64,000 nucleotides of DNA from UTCHB3 sp964625575 (GTDB lineage Bacteria > Bacteroidota > Ignavibacteria > Ignavibacteriales > Ignavibacteriaceae). The notes under the pieces are model-generated. The model had not been told where the DNA came from, did no database searches, and saw nothing but the letters and a program-made list of their open reading frames with translations. The stretch covers positions 186,001 to 250,000 of the forward strand of contig CAZVBQ010000001.1 of assembly GCA_964625575.1 (NCBI GenBank), written 5' to 3'. The first letter of the stretch is position 1, and every line of letters starts with the position of its first letter. A program made the position numbers and the translations under genes. Positions 61,925 to 64,000 of the stretch are shown here, piece after piece.

Positions 61925-64000
61925 ATGAAAAAAATTGTCCTTATCGATGCAATGGCGATAGCCTACAAGGCCTACTTCGCCTTTATCACGCGCCCTTTGA
62001 AAACCAGATCAGGTGAGCCGACTTCGGCCATCTTCGGATTCTTTAACCAGCTCTTCAGATACCTTGAAGAGATCAAGCCCGATTCCGTGATCGTCGCATA
62101 TGACTCGAAGGAGAAGACCCTCCGCGCTGAAAAATATGAGCAATACAAGGCTCACCGCGAGGAAATGCCGGAGGAATTAGTGCCTCAGATAGGCAGGATC
62201 CGGGAAATTCTCGACGCAATGTCAATCCCCGTGCTCATGATTCCCAAGATTGAAGCGGATGATATAGTGGGAACAGTCGCGCGAATTGCTGAAGAAGATG
62301 GCTATCAGGTTTACATGGTTTCGCCCGATAAAGACTATTTCCAATTGGTGACAATAAACGCGTTTCTGGTGAGACCCGGTATTAAAGGTGAGGATTTTGA
62401 GATATTCGATCCCGCTTCGGCAGAGCAAAAACTGGGTTTTGAACCTTCAAAAATGATCGATTATCTCGCGCTGATCGGTGACTCAAGCGACAATATTCCG
62501 GGTGTAAAGGGAATTGGAGAAAAAACAGCCCTTCCACTTATCCAACAGTTTGGTTCAATTGAAAAATTGTATGAGAACCTTGCTGAAATCGCTTCAAATT
62601 CTATACGCTCCAAACTTGAGGCGAACCGTGATAACGCTTTTATGTCAAAGGAGTTGGCGACGATAGACAGGTTTGTAGAACTTGAGTTCGATCCTGCCAA
62701 AGCCACGATAGGCAATGTCGATTTCCAGAGACTTGACCGTCTGTTCAAGGAGCTTGAGCAACGCACGGTCTGGGCGAAAACCTGCAAATATTTCAACTAT
62801 TCAGCTGATGAGCCCGGTATGTTTGCCGCTCAGTCTGAAAAGATTGAAGAAACTGAAACGGGCCCCCATGAGTTCGATCCGGAAAAGGTTGATTATATCC
62901 TCGTTACCGGTTCAAAAGAGGCTGAAAAAGTCGCGGAACTCATAGCAAAACACGATGAATTTGTTTTCGATACTGAGACTGATTCACTTAATATCTTTCG
63001 CGCGCGAATAGCCGGAGCATCCTTCGCGGTAAAGGAAGGTCAGGCATTTTTTGTGGCCATTGAGCCTGAGACTGTTCAACAGGATATGTTCTCTCCCCCC
63101 GCGCAGGAGCGACTCCCCCTTTCAGAGTTCAAACGGATTTTCACTCCCTTGTTCGCCGATCCCTGGAAGCGAAAGATCTGCCAAAACGGTAAGTATGATA
63201 TCGCCATACTTCGTACGGCAGGTATCCCTGTGAAGGGATTCTACTTCGATACCATGGTGGCATCATACGTAATCGATCCCGATAAAAAGCACGGAATGGA
63301 TGACCTCTCTGAAACATGGCTCAACTACAAGCCGATACCGCTTTCATCGCTGATAGGTCAGAAAAAAGACCCTTCCCGCATGTTCGATGTTGACCTTAAA
63401 GCCCTTGCCAATTATGCCTGTGAGGATGCTGATGTAACACTTAGGCTTTACAAGAAATTGAAACAAAAGCTTGAAGAAGACGGACTTGAGAGACTTGCAT
63501 ACGAAATCGAGTTCCCACTCGTGGAAGTGCTGGAGGATATTGAACGCAACGGCGTGAAGATAGATAGCGGCATGCTGCGGCAGCTCTCACAGGATCTTGA
63601 GTTGATGATGATGGAAACTGCGAGACAGATTTATTCCGTCGCCGGAGAGGAGTTCAACATCAATTCGCCTTTGCAGCTTCAAAAAATTCTGTACGATAAA
63701 CTCCAGCTTACTGCAGGAAAGAAAACAAAAACCGGTTATTCAACCGATGCCCAGACACTCGAGTCGCTCAAAGGTGAGCACGAGATCATCGAACTTATCC
63801 TCAATTTCAGGCAGCTTTCCAAGCTTAAATCAACCTACGCTGACTCACTGCCGACACTTATTGAACCTGTAACCGGTAAGGTTCATACCTCATTCAACCA
63901 AACCGTGGCATCAACAGGTCGACTCTCATCGAACGATCCCAACCTGCAAAACATCCCCATAAGAACCGATATGGGCAAGGAGATCAGGAAGGCTTTTATC
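61925..64000 (+). CDS. polA: DNA polymerase I, first 692 codons (3' end outside window)
   Basis: I translated from the ATG at 61925 to the window edge without a stop. Residues about 1-290 are the 5'-3' exonuclease/flap domain (LIDAMAIAYKAYFAF, YDSKEKTLRAEKYEQYKAHR, EADDIVG, SPDKDYFQLV, ALIGDSSDNIPGVKGIGEKTA). Next is a 3'-5' exonuclease domain whose catalytic residues remain: Asp349 and Glu351 in FDTETDSL, NGKYDIAIL and YACEDADVTL. Proofreading is therefore likely, unlike in Taq. The polymerase domain begins near 510 and includes STGRLSSNDPNLQNIPI before the cut. It starts one base after the permease stop. Confidence 0.97.
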   Translation, partial: MKKIVLIDAMAIAYKAYFAFITRPLKTRSGEPTSAIFGFFNQLFRYLEEIKPDSVIVAYDSKEKTLRAEKYEQYKAHREEMPEELVPQIGRIREILDAMSIPVLMIPKIEADDIVGTVARIAEEDGYQVYMVSPDKDYFQLVTINAFLVRPGIKGEDFEIFDPASAEQKLGFEPSKMIDYLALIGDSSDNIPGVKGIGEKTALPLIQQFGSIEKLYENLAEIASNSIRSKLEANRDNAFMSKELATIDRFVELEFDPAKATIGNVDFQRLDRLFKELEQRTVWAKTCKYFNYSADEPGMFAAQSEKIEETETGPHEFDPEKVDYILVTGSKEAEKVAELIAKHDEFVFDTETDSLNIFRARIAGASFAVKEGQAFFVAIEPETVQQDMFSPPAQERLPLSEFKRIFTPLFADPWKRKICQNGKYDIAILRTAGIPVKGFYFDTMVASYVIDPDKKHGMDDLSETWLNYKPIPLSSLIGQKKDPSRMFDVDLKALANYACEDADVTLRLYKKLKQKLEEDGLERLAYEIEFPLVEVLEDIERNGVKIDSGMLRQLSQDLELMMMETARQIYSVAGEEFNINSPLQLQKILYDKLQLTAGKKTKTGYSTDAQTLESLKGEHEIIELILNFRQLSKLKSTYADSLPTLIEPVTGKVHTSFNQTVASTGRLSSNDPNLQNIPIRTDMGKEIRKAFI

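Noticed and set aside
1..64000. CRISPR array, prophage, insertion sequence or rRNA operon
   Set aside because: I found no regularly spaced repeats, transposase or integrase motifs, phage structural genes or rRNA segments on either strand.

Overview
The window looks like chromosomal DNA from a member of the Bacteroidota/Chlorobiota lineage, most likely an Ignavibacteria-like organism. Two predicted secreted proteins end in type IX secretion (Por) sorting domains with the FPNPLNP / FPNPFNP signature typical of that group. House-keeping genes are of ordinary bacterial type, GC content is moderate, and many starts carry clear Shine-Dalgarno sequences, unlike classical Bacteroidetes. There is no rRNA, CRISPR array, insertion sequence or prophage; this is mostly core genome with one decayed patch.

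Layout. (1) 1-6496, minus strand: a translation and cell-division block read as tRNA-Leu, tRNA-Val, infC, rpmI, rplT, [terminator], pheS, pheT, a small coiled-coil protein, zapA, a probable 6S RNA and rny (3' end outside the window). (2) 6554-8671: a lipoprotein, a CAT-anticodon tRNA, then two wrecked genes joined head to head: a DUF3226 (TOPRIM-like) gene and a heme-sensing (DUF3365) histidine kinase. (3) 8772-12492, plus: a DUF2892 membrane protein, a WG-repeat protein, a hydroxyacid dehydrogenase and a secreted alpha/beta hydrolase. (4) 12496-29183, minus: a large PEP/pyruvate-binding protein, glutamate dehydrogenase, a guaB-pepP-glycosyltransferase-purD run, a glutaryl-CoA dehydrogenase-like enzyme, a semialdehyde dehydrogenase, an M64 peptidase, pterin dehydratase and ClpC. 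(5) 29417-34661, plus: flotillin FloA, a membrane protein, a UvrD-type helicase and two tandem DUF3298 proteins. (6) 34662-48408: a sugar-ABC ATPase with a LacI-type operator, a membrane-anchored isoaspartate methyltransferase, a MetX-like hydrolase, a T9SS-exported amidase, then a sugar operon (phosphoglucomutase, large HAD enzyme, GH38-like protein, GH94 phosphorylase). (7) 48501-57194, minus: a T9SS-tagged protein and a tyrosine-degradation operon (hppD, hmgA, a hisC-type aminotransferase, FAH family) continuing into an AAC(3)-like acetyltransferase, an L,D-transpeptidase-like protein and a small membrane protein. (8) 57078-64000: three amino-acid transporters, one with a 38-residue companion peptide, and the first 692 codons of DNA polymerase I.

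How the parts fit. Importers (DAACS, NSS, APC), glutamate dehydrogenase, the homogentisate pathway, pterin dehydratase, the glutaryl-CoA dehydrogenase-like enzyme and the M64 peptidase suggest a protein- and amino-acid-consuming heterotroph. Two oxygen-dependent dioxygenases imply at least facultative aerobic growth. The GH94-PGM genes indicate phosphorolytic use of a disaccharide inside the cell. The most unusual single observation is that the GH38-like protein in that operon has phenylalanine where the family has its catalytic nucleophile aspartate.
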